DNA from: Ferdinandcohnia sp047238305 | GTDB lineage: Bacteria > Bacillota > Bacilli > Bacillales > Bacillaceae_L | Reading direction: 5' to 3' | DNA length: 64,000 nucleotides | Assembly: GCF_047238305.1 (NCBI RefSeq) | Contig: NZ_JBDFMO010000001.1 | Coordinates: forward strand, 310,001-374,000 | Part shown: in pieces, positions 1 to 7,869 of the stretch | Layout of the letters: each line of letters starts with the position of its first letter | Position numbering within the stretch: position 1 is the stretch's first letter | Made by a program: the position numbers and the translations under genes | Notes under the pieces: generated by a model | Seen by the model: only the letters and a program-made list of their open reading frames with translations | Told to the model about the DNA's origin: nothing | The model's database searches: none

Positions 1-1963
1 CATACCCGAATGGAAAGACTGGCTTCACGTTGTTGGCCTCGTACCAGCGGTAGCCCATCTCCAGGCCCTCTGTATACTGGGCAATTAACTGGTCGGAACC
101 GTTACCGTACGGACCAGGTCCTCCTGGCTTGCCAGTGTCCTGGCGGGTTCCAGGGTACTGCTTCTCGGTCGCGAAGGCGGCCTCACGCTCAGTGGCACCG
201 AACGTCATAGGCAACTTGCCGGACGGATTGACCTTACCGTAGAGCAGATTGGCGACAGCATTGCCATCCTCCATACCTGGGTACCAAGCTTCGAGAACTG
301 CAGGGACCTTATCCAGCCACGGCATGAGCACCGTACCAGAAGTTTTCAGGACTACAACCGTGTTCTTTGCATTAGCTTTCAGAACCGCGTCAATCATCGG
401 CTCCTGCTCCACCCAGTCCACTCGATCCGGGTTCTTATCGAGGTCGATACGCGGGAAGCCGAGTGTCTCACGGTCCTTGGTCTCATGCGGGTTGTCGCCA
501 ATCATGAGAAGCACGACGTCAGACTCGGCGGCCAATTTTGCAGCTGCCTCTGGGTCACGACCATCGTTGTAAGTCACCTTGGTGTTGTAACCCCGCTCCT
601 TGATGACATTTTCTAGACCCTGTTTTGGTGTGACCGTATAAGAGGTCACAACGTTCTCGTTGTTGTCCCGAACGGAGCGCGGGGACATTTTGGCAATACC
701 AGCGAACCACTCGACGCCAATCAACGCGATTGACTTCGGCTTTCCGTTCAGTGGCAGGAAGCCGCGATTGTTTTTCAATAGTACGGAACCTTCCTCTGCC
801 ATCTTCCGTGCGCTAGCGCCGTTGACATTCAGATCGACAATCTCTGGCATGAACTTATTGAAGGGCTTATCCATTTGGCCGTACTCAATCATCTTGATAT
901 ACCGCGGACGAAGTAGATTGTCAATGTCAGCCTCGGTCACCTGACCCGAGTCGATGGCCTTCTTGATATTCTCTTGAGTGTAGTACTGCGGAGCCCAGTC
1001 GAGCTCGACATCCGTCCCCGCCTTGATGGCAGCAACCGTGTCGTGAATCGCGCGACGGTCACTCATAACCCAACCATTGAAGCCCCAGTTCCTCCTTAAG
1101 GCATCTTGGAGCAATTCAGAACTGTCACAGGCATAGGTGCCGTTGACATCAGGGAACGAGCACATTACAGAGGCTGGGTTAGCATTCTTGACAGTCATCT
1201 CAAATGGCAGCATGTATAACTCATTCATCGCCTTTGAGGGAACCTGAACACCCATCGTCCATCGCTCGGTTTCCTGCTCGTTGCCAGCTAGGTGCTTGAG
1301 TTGGGCTTGGACTCCTTGTTTTTGGATGCCCTTGACCTGCTCGGTCGCCAGCGTACCCGTCAGATACGGATCCTCACTGAAGTACTCATAGTTCCGGCCA
1401 CCGTACGGGTGTCGCACGAGGTTCATGCCTGGTCCAAGCATCACTTGGTGCGCGAAGGCACGTGTCTCCTCACCGAGGATTCGGCCTGCCTCATAGTTCA
1501 GCCCACGGTTGAAGGTGGCGGCCATAGACTCGGTGGACGGCAGGCCTGTCGCCACTGGGTCATTGCCACATGATCCGCCCTTCACACCCGTACCACCGTT
1601 TGTCATGCGGACTGTGGGGATACCCAGTTCCTCGATTCCATGAATTTGCCTTCCGGTGTCCTGCCACTCACACCCGGGCAGGGTACCCTCAGGCGGGAAT
1701 ACGCCGTTCATGTACTTGTTTTTACCTCCCCTTTTTATAACGACCGGCTCACCGGTGTTGTTCTCATTGAAGCGCGAGATGGCGATTTGCTGAATCTTCT
1801 GTTCCAACGTCATCGCATTGAGAAGCAGCTCGGTTCGCTCCTTTGCAGATAGCTTGGTGTTCATCCAGGGCTTGGTCCCAACGTTCTCCGCATTAACAGG
1901 AATTTCTAACATAGACATGAAGATCATTGCTGCAAAAAAAATTGACATAGTTCGTCTTATCAT
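1..1963 (-). CDS. Secreted glycoside hydrolase family 3 (beta-glucosidase-like), 3' end beyond window
   Basis: An open frame of about 654 codons runs off the left edge. The ATG at 1963 follows AGGGAGA at a good distance and is followed by a signal-peptide-like start (MIRRTMSIFFAAMIFM). GH3 features follow: the segment reading LGPGMNLVRHPYGGRNYEYF, the nucleophile motif VMSD (Asp about residue 302; the usual Trp after it is Arg here), the second-domain segment VVLLMIGDN, and YRWYEANNVKPVFPFGYG near the edge, which is typical of the end of the GH3 C-terminal sandwich. Such enzymes remove terminal glucose or related sugars from beta-glycosides outside the cell. Codon use is odd: the mature part is about 60% GC with GC-ending codons, while the signal peptide and all neighbours are AT-rich, suggesting acquisition from a GC-rich donor. 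Substrate unknown. The frame is antisense to several short plus-strand ORFs, which are shadows. Confidence 0.88.
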   Translation of the reverse strand, partial: MIRRTMSIFFAAMIFMSMLEIPVNAENVGTKPWMNTKLSAKERTELLLNAMTLEQKIQQIAISRFNENNTGEPVVIKRGGKNKYMNGVFPPEGTLPGCEWQDTGRQIHGIEELGIPTVRMTNGGTGVKGGSCGNDPVATGLPSTESMAATFNRGLNYEAGRILGEETRAFAHQVMLGPGMNLVRHPYGGRNYEYFSEDPYLTGTLATEQVKGIQKQGVQAQLKHLAGNEQETERWTMGVQVPSKAMNELYMLPFEMTVKNANPASVMCSFPDVNGTYACDSSELLQDALRRNWGFNGWVMSDRRAIHDTVAAIKAGTDVELDWAPQYYTQENIKKAIDSGQVTEADIDNLLRPRYIKMIEYGQMDKPFNKFMPEIVDLNVNGASARKMAEEGSVLLKNNRGFLPLNGKPKSIALIGVEWFAGIAKMSPRSVRDNNENVVTSYTVTPKQGLENVIKERGYNTKVTYNDGRDPEAAAKLAAESDVVLLMIGDNPHETKDRETLGFPRIDLDKNPDRVDWVEQEPMIDAVLKANAKNTVVVLKTSGTVLMPWLDKVPAVLEAWYPGMEDGNAVANLLYGKVNPSGKLPMTFGATEREAAFATEKQYPGTRQDTGKPGGPGPYGNGSDQLIAQYTEGLEMGYRWYEANNVKPVFPFGY

Positions 1964-1970
1964 TTTAATA

Positions 1971-2165
1971 TCTCCCTTATTTTCTATGTAGTAGATTAGT
2001 TTTGAAATCATTCGTTTACATCTTAATCTCTCCTTTACTCTCTATGTTGTCTAGTATTGAAATCATTCGTTTAACAACTCAATCTCTCCCTTGCTCTTTA
2101 TGTTGTCTATAAGTTATTGAAATCATTCGTTTAACCTCTTAAAGCTCCCTTTCTAACTATTGTCT
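1971..2165 (-). repeat. Three tandem 55-60 bp repeats carrying Shine-Dalgarno-like segments upstream of the GH3 gene
   Basis: The core TTGAAATCATTCGTTTA occurs at 2002-2018, 2057-2073 and 2117-2133. Read on the minus strand each unit also holds a purine-rich ribosome-binding-like stretch (AAAGGAGAGATT, AAGGGAGAGATT or AAAGGGAGC) followed by TAAACGAATGATTTCAA. One unit gives SD-AAG-ATG-TAA, a start codon directly followed by a stop. The units resemble the GH3 gene's own SD/start segment, so they look like duplications of it. Confidence 0.75.
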
Positions 2166-2223
2166 AGTAGTCTAATGAACGTTAATTAAAGAACCGTAAA
2201 AAAACACGCAATTAAGAAAAAAT

Positions 2224-2268
2224 AAAACCCCGAATTCACAGAAAATTTTTGTGCGAATTCAGGGTTTT
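2224..2268. terminator. Bidirectional hairpin terminator
   Basis: Arms AAAACCCCGAATTC-ACA and TGTGCGAATTCAGGGTTTT flank a short AT loop, with U-rich tails on both strands. It lies between the creatininase gene and the GH3 promoter region and can insulate the GH3 gene from upstream minus-strand transcription. Confidence 0.7.
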
Positions 2269-2437
2269 ATAATTTTGGTGTTACAATTTCTACCTTTGAG
2301 ATCGATTCAACTTGGCTTGAGTGGTGGTCGCAGACATATTGATATAGCAGTGTTTACCGATAACTAAAATAGGAACTCTAAGAAGAAATAAAATTAAGCT
2401 GCAGTTGGATACAAAATACTCATATTTTTATCCACTA

Positions 2438-2467
2438 AAAAAACGAGAAAATGTATTCTCGTTTTTT
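2438..2467 (-). terminator. Terminator after the creatininase-family gene
   Basis: Arms AAAAAACGAGAA and TTCTCGTTTTTT around ATGTA lie directly after the stop of the minus-strand gene that ends at 2474. The hairpin has a T-run at either end. Confidence 0.75.
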
Positions 2468-2473
2468 CCAAGA

Positions 2474-3319
2474 TCATAACCATTCACCATATTTTGGTAG
2501 ACTGTCGTTTTGTGTATACTCATCTGTTTTTCGTAATAGCTCCACAATGGTTGGCATATCTAATTTCTCAATAAATTCTTCAATTGCAAGAACACCTGAT
2601 TGAGCTAATTCTTCACGATGATTTTCAGATGTAATAAGAGGTGTTGGTAGATGATCAGAAGCTTTATCAAAGTATGAACCAATTGCCCCTGACTGCAATG
2701 CATATTTTCCAAGTGCATTGCCTGGGTTTTTACTCATGCCGTTTATCATACTTTGTACATCATATGTCACTGAGTTAGATTCAGGAACATTCATCGGAAC
2801 GTCTTCCAATCTACCAAGGATTTTGTAAGCTCCAATACTAATATCATTGAATTTCTCCATAAATGAAAAGCTTAAATCTTTAACACTATCAGTTGCTTTC
2901 ACCATGTCGATATAAAGAATGGGTACTTTTGTTTCATCAAAGAAGTCACGAATCATTCCACTTACGGTTAGATAAGCAGGGCCATGACATGTTACATATA
3001 CCTGTCTTCGAAAACCTTGTTTTAAGAGTGACTTAGCTATTGTTTCTAAATATCTCATACCTTCTTTGACGCTAATATTAACTGTTCCACGAGCCATCGC
3101 TGTTCCACCAGCGAAAAAATATGGAAGGTTGTGAAGAACGAGACCGTTTGTTGCCTCTGCCATTTTTAACGCCAGCGCTTCAGCAATAACCGTTTCAGTA
3201 TCAAGCGGCAATGCTCCATGTGTTTCTGTTACACCCACAGGTACAAAAATCAGATCATTCTGTTGTAGGTATTCTTCAACTTCCGCATTTGTGCATTTAG
3301 ATAGGAACCGAGTTCTCAT
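2474..3319 (-). CDS. Creatininase-family amidohydrolase
   Basis: This 281-residue protein has the creatininase-fold layout. An N-terminal PVGVTETHGALPLDTE segment holds the metal-binding Glu/His/Asp set seen as PVGSxExHGPHLPxxTD in family members, and YVTCHGPAYLT corresponds to the family's conserved HGxN-like loop (Asn replaced). The family hydrolyses cyclic or linear amides such as creatinine, mycofactocin precursors or formamidopyrimidines with two metal ions. The start has AAAAGGGG ten bases upstream. It lies 68 bp downstream of a GPH symporter in the same direction and is probably in the same operon under the AraC regulator at 5068-5826, so its substrate may be what that transporter imports. 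The exact reaction cannot be read from sequence. Confidence 0.75.
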   Translation of the reverse strand: MRTRFLSKCTNAEVEEYLQQNDLIFVPVGVTETHGALPLDTETVIAEALALKMAEATNGLVLHNLPYFFAGGTAMARGTVNISVKEGMRYLETIAKSLLKQGFRRQVYVTCHGPAYLTVSGMIRDFFDETKVPILYIDMVKATDSVKDLSFSFMEKFNDISIGAYKILGRLEDVPMNVPESNSVTYDVQSMINGMSKNPGNALGKYALQSGAIGSYFDKASDHLPTPLITSENHREELAQSGVLAIEEFIEKLDMPTIVELLRKTDEYTQNDSLPKYGEWL

Positions 3320-3387
3320 CGAATAGCATCCCCTTTTACTTAGTTATATAAATAAGTTATCAAGATCAACTTCATTGTCATATTTAA

Positions 3388-4770
3388 TTAGTTTTGTGCT
3401 CTTCTTTCTTTTAAAGTCGTATACATTTCTTGAGCCTTCGTGCTATTCAAGTTAAAAATCAACGCAATCCCGATAATCATTAAGAGAAAAGATAAAATTG
3501 GTAATCCATTATACATACGTAAAACACCCTCTGCCACTTCTTGGCTTTGAGAAGTTTGTCCAGACACAAATCCTACCCAACCTAAAGCATAACTACCAAG
3601 TGCAGAACCAACACCCATACCCACTTTACGTGAGAAAGAATAAATGGAATAAAGTGTTCCGTCATAGCGTTTACCCGTTTGAAGTTCTGTAAAATCTAAA
3701 CAATCTGTAACAAGTGCCCATACAATCATAACAAAAACCATATTTGCGATTGTTGCGATATTATAAGCTACTATATAAACGTAAACGTTCTCAATGATAA
3801 AAATGGTTAACAGTGTAGAAGCTATTAAACTAAAGCTTGCAGTACTAATGACCATATTACGTTTACCAAACTTTTTAACTAGTGTTGGGACAAAAATGAA
3901 CAATACCAGTGTAACTCCCATTTGTAAGAATGAGTTAATCGCAAATGCACTTGGCTTGTTGTAGTATTCTGAGAACACAATTGCAGCTAATTGCTGAACA
4001 CCATTAATCATAATTAATGAACCAACGCTTGCTACCATCATTCCTAATAACTGGCGATTCTTAAAAGCAGCTTTCAAAGCTTCTGAAAATTTATAATCAG
4101 GTTTTGTTCCTACTGGTCTATCATCACGAATACGTTCTGTTGTTAGTTTAACAAGTCCTGTATATGCTAGCACAGAAAGAATACTGAATACGATCGAAAT
4201 GTAGAAAAACATCTCAGGTACTAGATTCCCAGATTTATCATAGATAAACATAGGGACAAAAGATAAAAATCCAATTCCAACTACCATTCCACCAATAGAA
4301 CGAGCACGTGATAATTTCGTACGTTCAATTGGATCATCTGTAATAACAGCTGCTAATGAACCATAAGGAATTGAATCAGCTGTGTATGCGATTCCATAGA
4401 ATAGATAAACAAATACAACCCATACATGAGTAGCTGTTGATGACCAACTTGAGACATCAGCAAATGTAATTAAGATGGATGCTGCAAGTAACCACTTAGA
4501 AATATTAATATATGGTAAAAATTTATCTCCACTCTTACCTAATCTCCATCTATCTGGAATACTTCCCATCAAAACATCTGTTACTGCATCAAATATCCTT
4601 GCAACTAAAAACAATGTTCCCATGAAATATGGACTTACTCCAAGTACGGAGGTGCTGAATAAAAGGAAAAACGCTCCAATGTAAAGGTTTGCAAATCCTC
4701 CACCAACATCCCCTAACATGTATCCAAATTGATCACGGAAACCAAATTTTCTAACCTGTTTCTTTTCCAT
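3388..4770 (-). CDS. GPH-family (glycoside-pentoside-hexuronide) cation symporter, MFS fold
   Basis: A 460-residue polytopic membrane protein with about twelve hydrophobic segments. The N-terminal part reads FGYMLGDVGGGFANLYIGAFFLLF, and the stretch around residues 57-75 (ARIFDAVTDVLMGSIPDRW) is the GPH signature with a conserved Asp pair, as in MelB, XynB or YihO. The stretch TDCLDFTELQTGKRYDGTLYS is the typical helix X/XI loop of the family. It should import a glycoside, uronide or related compound with H+ or Na+. GGGGG lies 7 bases before the ATG. It is transcribed ahead of the creatininase-family gene. A cre-like palindrome (4928-4940) sits about 160 bp upstream, suggesting carbon control. 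Substrate unknown. Confidence 0.85.
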   Translation of the reverse strand: MEKKQVRKFGFRDQFGYMLGDVGGGFANLYIGAFFLLFSTSVLGVSPYFMGTLFLVARIFDAVTDVLMGSIPDRWRLGKSGDKFLPYINISKWLLAASILITFADVSSWSSTATHVWVVFVYLFYGIAYTADSIPYGSLAAVITDDPIERTKLSRARSIGGMVVGIGFLSFVPMFIYDKSGNLVPEMFFYISIVFSILSVLAYTGLVKLTTERIRDDRPVGTKPDYKFSEALKAAFKNRQLLGMMVASVGSLIMINGVQQLAAIVFSEYYNKPSAFAINSFLQMGVTLVLFIFVPTLVKKFGKRNMVISTASFSLIASTLLTIFIIENVYVYIVAYNIATIANMVFVMIVWALVTDCLDFTELQTGKRYDGTLYSIYSFSRKVGMGVGSALGSYALGWVGFVSGQTSQSQEVAEGVLRMYNGLPILSFLLMIIGIALIFNLNSTKAQEMYTTLKERRAQN

Positions 4771-4927
4771 GTTGAAACCCCCAATTGTAAATAAAATAGA
4801 TTTTGAATTAAATTCAAATTAACTAAACTTCCAAAGAGTTGATACATTTCATTATATTTGTTTACTATACTAACTAATAACGTAAATATTTATTTACTTT
4901 CTTTTATCAGCCTCTTTCCTTAAATTT

Positions 4928-4940
4928 TGAAAGCGTTTCA
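4928..4940. promoter_or_regulatory. cre-like palindrome upstream of the symporter
   Basis: TGAAAGCGTTTCA is a near-perfect palindrome, one base shorter than the ideal catabolite-responsive element TGAAAGCGCTTTCA. It lies between the AraC gene's terminator and the symporter start, where CcpA or a related regulator could act. The missing base lowers confidence. Confidence 0.35.
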
Positions 4941-5030
4941 TTTTCATCTAATATAATTTTAGCGCAAAATACCGAACTACTTTTTCAATAAAATAGCTTC
5001 ATTTTGCACTAAAATTGCATAATATAAAAA

Positions 5031-5067
5031 AGCTTTTAATCAAACCTTATCAAGTTGATTAAAAGCT
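5031..5067 (-). terminator. Terminator after the AraC gene
   Basis: Arms AGCTTTTAATCAA and TTGATTAAAAGCT lie immediately after the AraC stop codon and are followed on the minus strand by TTTTTTAT. A clean rho-independent terminator separates the regulator from the symporter operon. Confidence 0.85.
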
Positions 5068-5826
5068 CTACTTACTATTATTTCGTTTATATTCCTTTGG
5101 GGTTACGCCTACTTCCTCTTTAAAAACACGGGAAAAGTATTGTTGATTTTTAAAACCTACAATAAAGCTGATTTCTATTAAAGAAAGATTAGAATTAGTT
5201 AATAGATCCTTTGCTTCCTGAATCCTTATCAAATTTCGAAAATGACTGATTGTCATTCCTTTTTCTTTTTTGAAAGTGCGCATTAGGTGGGAAGGATGAA
5301 CATGTAACTTACGTGATATTTCCTCAATAGATATGTCCTCTGAAAAGTTCATCATAATAAAATGCTCAACTTTTTCAGCAATTGTTGCTTTTTCAAGTGT
5401 TATTAAGCGAATAGAAGGATCTGAGTACTCCTCTAACATTCTCTTATGTATTTCTTCCAATTCCGATATTGATTTGCCATTCTCAACCATAATCGCGTAT
5501 TTTTCAGAAAGGTAATGACATTGCCATGCACTTAAGCCACCTTTCTCCGCTGAATAACTGTAAAGCGTATTATGCGATAGTAATATGTTTTTTAATGCAC
5601 GTAATTCATTCCTAGGAACTCTTTTAATAATATCTAAAGTGTCTGTGTCTCCTCTTAGAAACTCATTCATTACACTTATATATTGGGCAACAAATTTCTG
5701 ATCTGCTTTTCGAATGGATTGTAATAATTCTTCCCGAATTTTGTGTGCTGATTCGATTAATTCATGCTTTGTATTATTTTTCATTACATCACTTTTTATT
5801 TGAACTTCCTGACCTTCCATGTTCAT
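5068..5826 (-). CDS. AraC-family transcriptional regulator
   Basis: 252 residues with two helix-turn-helix units in the last 100 (about 150-248), ending IGFKNQQYFSRVFKEEVGVTPKEYKR, the classic AraC signature. The first HTH is ISIEEISRKLHVHPSHLMRTFKKEKG. The N-terminal 130 residues are helical, with no cupin pattern visible, and resemble the four-helix sensing part found in several Bacillus AraC proteins encoded near sugar transporters. The start at 5826 is preceded by GAGGTGA. It lies just upstream of, and in the same direction as, the GPH symporter and creatininase-family genes but behind its own terminator, so it probably controls them. Confidence 0.85.
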   Translation of the reverse strand: MNMEGQEVQIKSDVMKNNTKHELIESAHKIREELLQSIRKADQKFVAQYISVMNEFLRGDTDTLDIIKRVPRNELRALKNILLSHNTLYSYSAEKGGLSAWQCHYLSEKYAIMVENGKSISELEEIHKRMLEEYSDPSIRLITLEKATIAEKVEHFIMMNFSEDISIEEISRKLHVHPSHLMRTFKKEKGMTISHFRNLIRIQEAKDLLTNSNLSLIEISFIVGFKNQQYFSRVFKEEVGVTPKEYKRNNSK

Positions 5827-5880
5827 TTTCCCATCACCTCACTTCAAATGGGGTAGTTGCTTGAATCATAATTAATAATC

Positions 5881-6396
5881 TCAAGAACCCCTATTAAAAT
5901 GTTGATGTTGAAACATACACATTCTTATTGCATTATGATATTCACCGTCAACAAAAAACTCATCGATTAGTTCTCCTTCAAACTGAAAACCTAACGTTTT
6001 ATATATATGAATGGCTTTTTCATTTGTTTTATCCACGATTAAATATAATTTGTACATATTTAATACAGAAAACGCATAATCCATTGCGAGATATGTTGCA
6101 GACTTCGCATATCCATTTCCTTGATGATTCGGATCAATAATAATTTGGAATTCTGCCCTACGGTGAATATAATCAATCTCTACTAATTCAACCAATCCCA
6201 CCATTTCATCGCCTTTTTGGACAATAAATCTTCTTTCACCCTGATCATGAATATGTTTATCATACAAGTCCTGTAATTCAACAAATGACTCATATGGCTC
6301 CTCAAACCAATAAGACATGATGTTTGCATTAATATTTAATTTGTGGACAAATCCTAAGTCAACTCGTTCTAATGGCCTTAATTTTACATCGTTCAT
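5881..6396 (-). CDS. speG: Spermidine N1-acetyltransferase
   Basis: 171 residues, a single GNAT domain, closely matching SpeG as known from enterobacteria. Shared stretches include LRPLERVDLGFVHKL, MSYWFEEPYESFVELQDLYD, KHIHDQGERRFIV, HRRAEFQIII and MYKLYLIVDKTNEKAIHIY. The acetyl-CoA-binding turn is NHQGNGYAKSA. SpeG transfers acetyl from acetyl-CoA to spermidine or spermine, lowering polyamine toxicity. It ends about 55 bp upstream of the AraC gene on the same strand, with no terminator seen between them, so co-transcription is possible though unrelated in function. Confidence 0.92.
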   Translation of the reverse strand: MNDVKLRPLERVDLGFVHKLNINANIMSYWFEEPYESFVELQDLYDKHIHDQGERRFIVQKGDEMVGLVELVEIDYIHRRAEFQIIIDPNHQGNGYAKSATYLAMDYAFSVLNMYKLYLIVDKTNEKAIHIYKTLGFQFEGELIDEFFVDGEYHNAIRMCMFQHQHFNRGS

Positions 6397-6498
6397 TCCT
6401 TTTCATCCTCCGAATCCTGCGTAAACCCTTCTTAAAATAAAGTTTTTCCTTTTCTCCTGCTTTTTGTCCACTTTTTCTAAAAAAAAGCAACTACAAAA

Positions 6499-6535
6499 AA
6501 GCAGTAGGTATAGAGATTGTCTATAACAACTGCTT
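6499..6535 (-). terminator. Two-tier hairpin terminator
   Basis: Outer arms AAGCAGT/ACTGCTT and inner arms TATAGA/TCTATA form a stem with an internal loop, followed on the minus strand by TTTTTTG. It ends transcription of the gene at 6621-7475. Confidence 0.75.
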
Positions 6536-6620
6536 TGATTATACCAACACCAAACACGCTACCACATAAAAAAAACAGACATAGTTCGCATGTTAGTGCT
6601 TATTATCTTTGGGATATCGT

Positions 6621-7475
6621 CTAAATACGCTTTAATGCGCCATTAGGCTTTGGTAACTCTTGCTCGATTATCTGATTCATTTTACAAAAATGTTCAAAAA
6701 ATTGTTGTGCAAGCTCTCGTTCCTTTGGGTCACTTTTCAACGAAATAATATCAAGCAAAATTTGAGCCATCCATGAATTATCAAAATAACGGTATTTACC
6801 TGTATTCCATGTCATTTTGTGGGGGAACTTTTCATTTACATAGTAATCCCAGAAAAGCATCTGATCCGATTCCTGTTCTGTCAGTTGGAGTCTGTATTCT
6901 GAATGAGCAGGAATATTTCCATCTTCACAAAGCTTACCGATAAAACCTTCATCCACCATATAAACACCTAAGATACGTCTGTCTTTTTCAGGCATTCCAG
7001 GATCAACTGATGTTAACAGAACAGCGCTATTTTGGTGCAAACGGATGGGTTTGTTTGGCTTCCCCTTGTTATTCCCACTCTTGATTTCTCCTGAAAATAC
7101 CTTCCACTCTAAGAAAGAAGTATTCTGTTCTTCTGGATCACACCAAAAAACCATTTGTGATTCGGGATGAAGTTTATGATTTTTCATAAGTTTTTCATGT
7201 TCCAAGCGAAGTTCCAATTTTTTTCGGTAAAGCTTTTTTTCCTCTTCCTTCTTCCATTCTTCCTGCTTTCGTTCCGCTTCCTTTTCTTGTATCATTTTTT
7301 CAAGTGAATTAGCAATATTTTTATCATGCAGTTTTAGGTGCTTTTCAAATACATCAGGGAAAACAAACTTTTTATTTTCCGAATCAAAATGTACTTCAAT
7401 ACTAGAATCATTATGATTCACTATACTACCCATGCCAAAACGCTTGTGTGTAACTTTCTTATTGATTAGATTCAT
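6621..7475 (-). CDS. Hypothetical protein with N-terminal SH3-like segment and coiled coil
   Basis: 284 residues, function not recognised. The start KKVTHKRFGMGSIVNHNDSSIEVHF looks like the small beta-barrel (Tudor/SH3-like) found at the C-terminus of UvrD/PcrA-type helicases and in several Firmicute hypotheticals (VxHxxFGxGxV pattern). Residues about 55-95 are a highly charged helix rich in Glu and Lys, likely a coiled coil. The C-terminal 180 residues are globular, with aromatic-rich segments such as QMLFWDYYVNEKFPHKMTWNTG. No signal peptide or membrane segment. It stands alone, with a promoter at 7629-7657 and a terminator at 6499-6535. A nucleic-acid or protein-binding role is only a guess. 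Confidence 0.6.
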   Translation of the reverse strand: MNLINKKVTHKRFGMGSIVNHNDSSIEVHFDSENKKFVFPDVFEKHLKLHDKNIANSLEKMIQEKEAERKQEEWKKEEEKKLYRKKLELRLEHEKLMKNHKLHPESQMVFWCDPEEQNTSFLEWKVFSGEIKSGNNKGKPNKPIRLHQNSAVLLTSVDPGMPEKDRRILGVYMVDEGFIGKLCEDGNIPAHSEYRLQLTEQESDQMLFWDYYVNEKFPHKMTWNTGKYRYFDNSWMAQILLDIISLKSDPKERELAQQFFEHFCKMNQIIEQELPKPNGALKRI

Positions 7476-7628
7476 TTTCTAGTCCTCCTTGTAGAATAAA
7501 AAAACCCGTTACTTTTAGTTAGTAAATGGATCATTTTATTCAACTTACTTACTTTTAAAACTCACACGACTGTTTGAATTTTTCTTCGTTTTTTTAAAAA
7601 AGGAGATTGAATTAATAATTGTACAACT

Positions 7629-7657
7629 ATTATAACATTTTTTAAAAAATATCACAA
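7629..7657 (-). promoter_or_regulatory. SigA-type promoter for the coiled-coil protein gene
   Basis: On the minus strand TTGTGA is followed after 17 bases by TATAAT, about 150 bp ahead of the ATG at 7475. The rest of the gene-free stretch 7476-7869 is AT-rich leader sequence plus the terminator at 7737-7771; nothing else was seen in it. Confidence 0.6.
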
Positions 7658-7736
7658 TTTTCTTGTTGACAGCATATTTTATTGTGAGGTAAAATGAAAT
7701 TTTATTCTCTTGAACTATTAAAAGATAACTAAAAAA

Positions 7737-7771
7737 AGGCCTCCAAAAGTAACGAAACTTTTGAAAAGCCT
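7737..7771 (-). terminator. Terminator after the C39-like peptidase gene
   Basis: Nested arms AGGC/GCCT and CAAAAGT/ACTTTTG, followed on the minus strand by TTTTTTT. It lies 100 bp downstream of the peptidase stop. Confidence 0.75.
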
Positions 7772-7869
7772 CTATAAATTCACCACTTGATTACCGGTGT
7801 TAATGGAATTATTCTCTGATCACACTAAACTTACCTATCTAGTAATCTCTACTAAATTATTCGTTCATA

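Noticed and set aside
10..1852. Short plus-strand ORFs across the left end
   Set aside because: They are antisense to one continuous GH3 reading frame on the minus strand, which has clear family motifs and a ribosome site.
2315..2370. Shared sequence TGGCTTGAGTGG...TCGCAGA with 46173-46195
   Set aside because: Only about 20 bases match and no repeat boundary or gene fits; possibly remnants of a common element but not strong enough to call.
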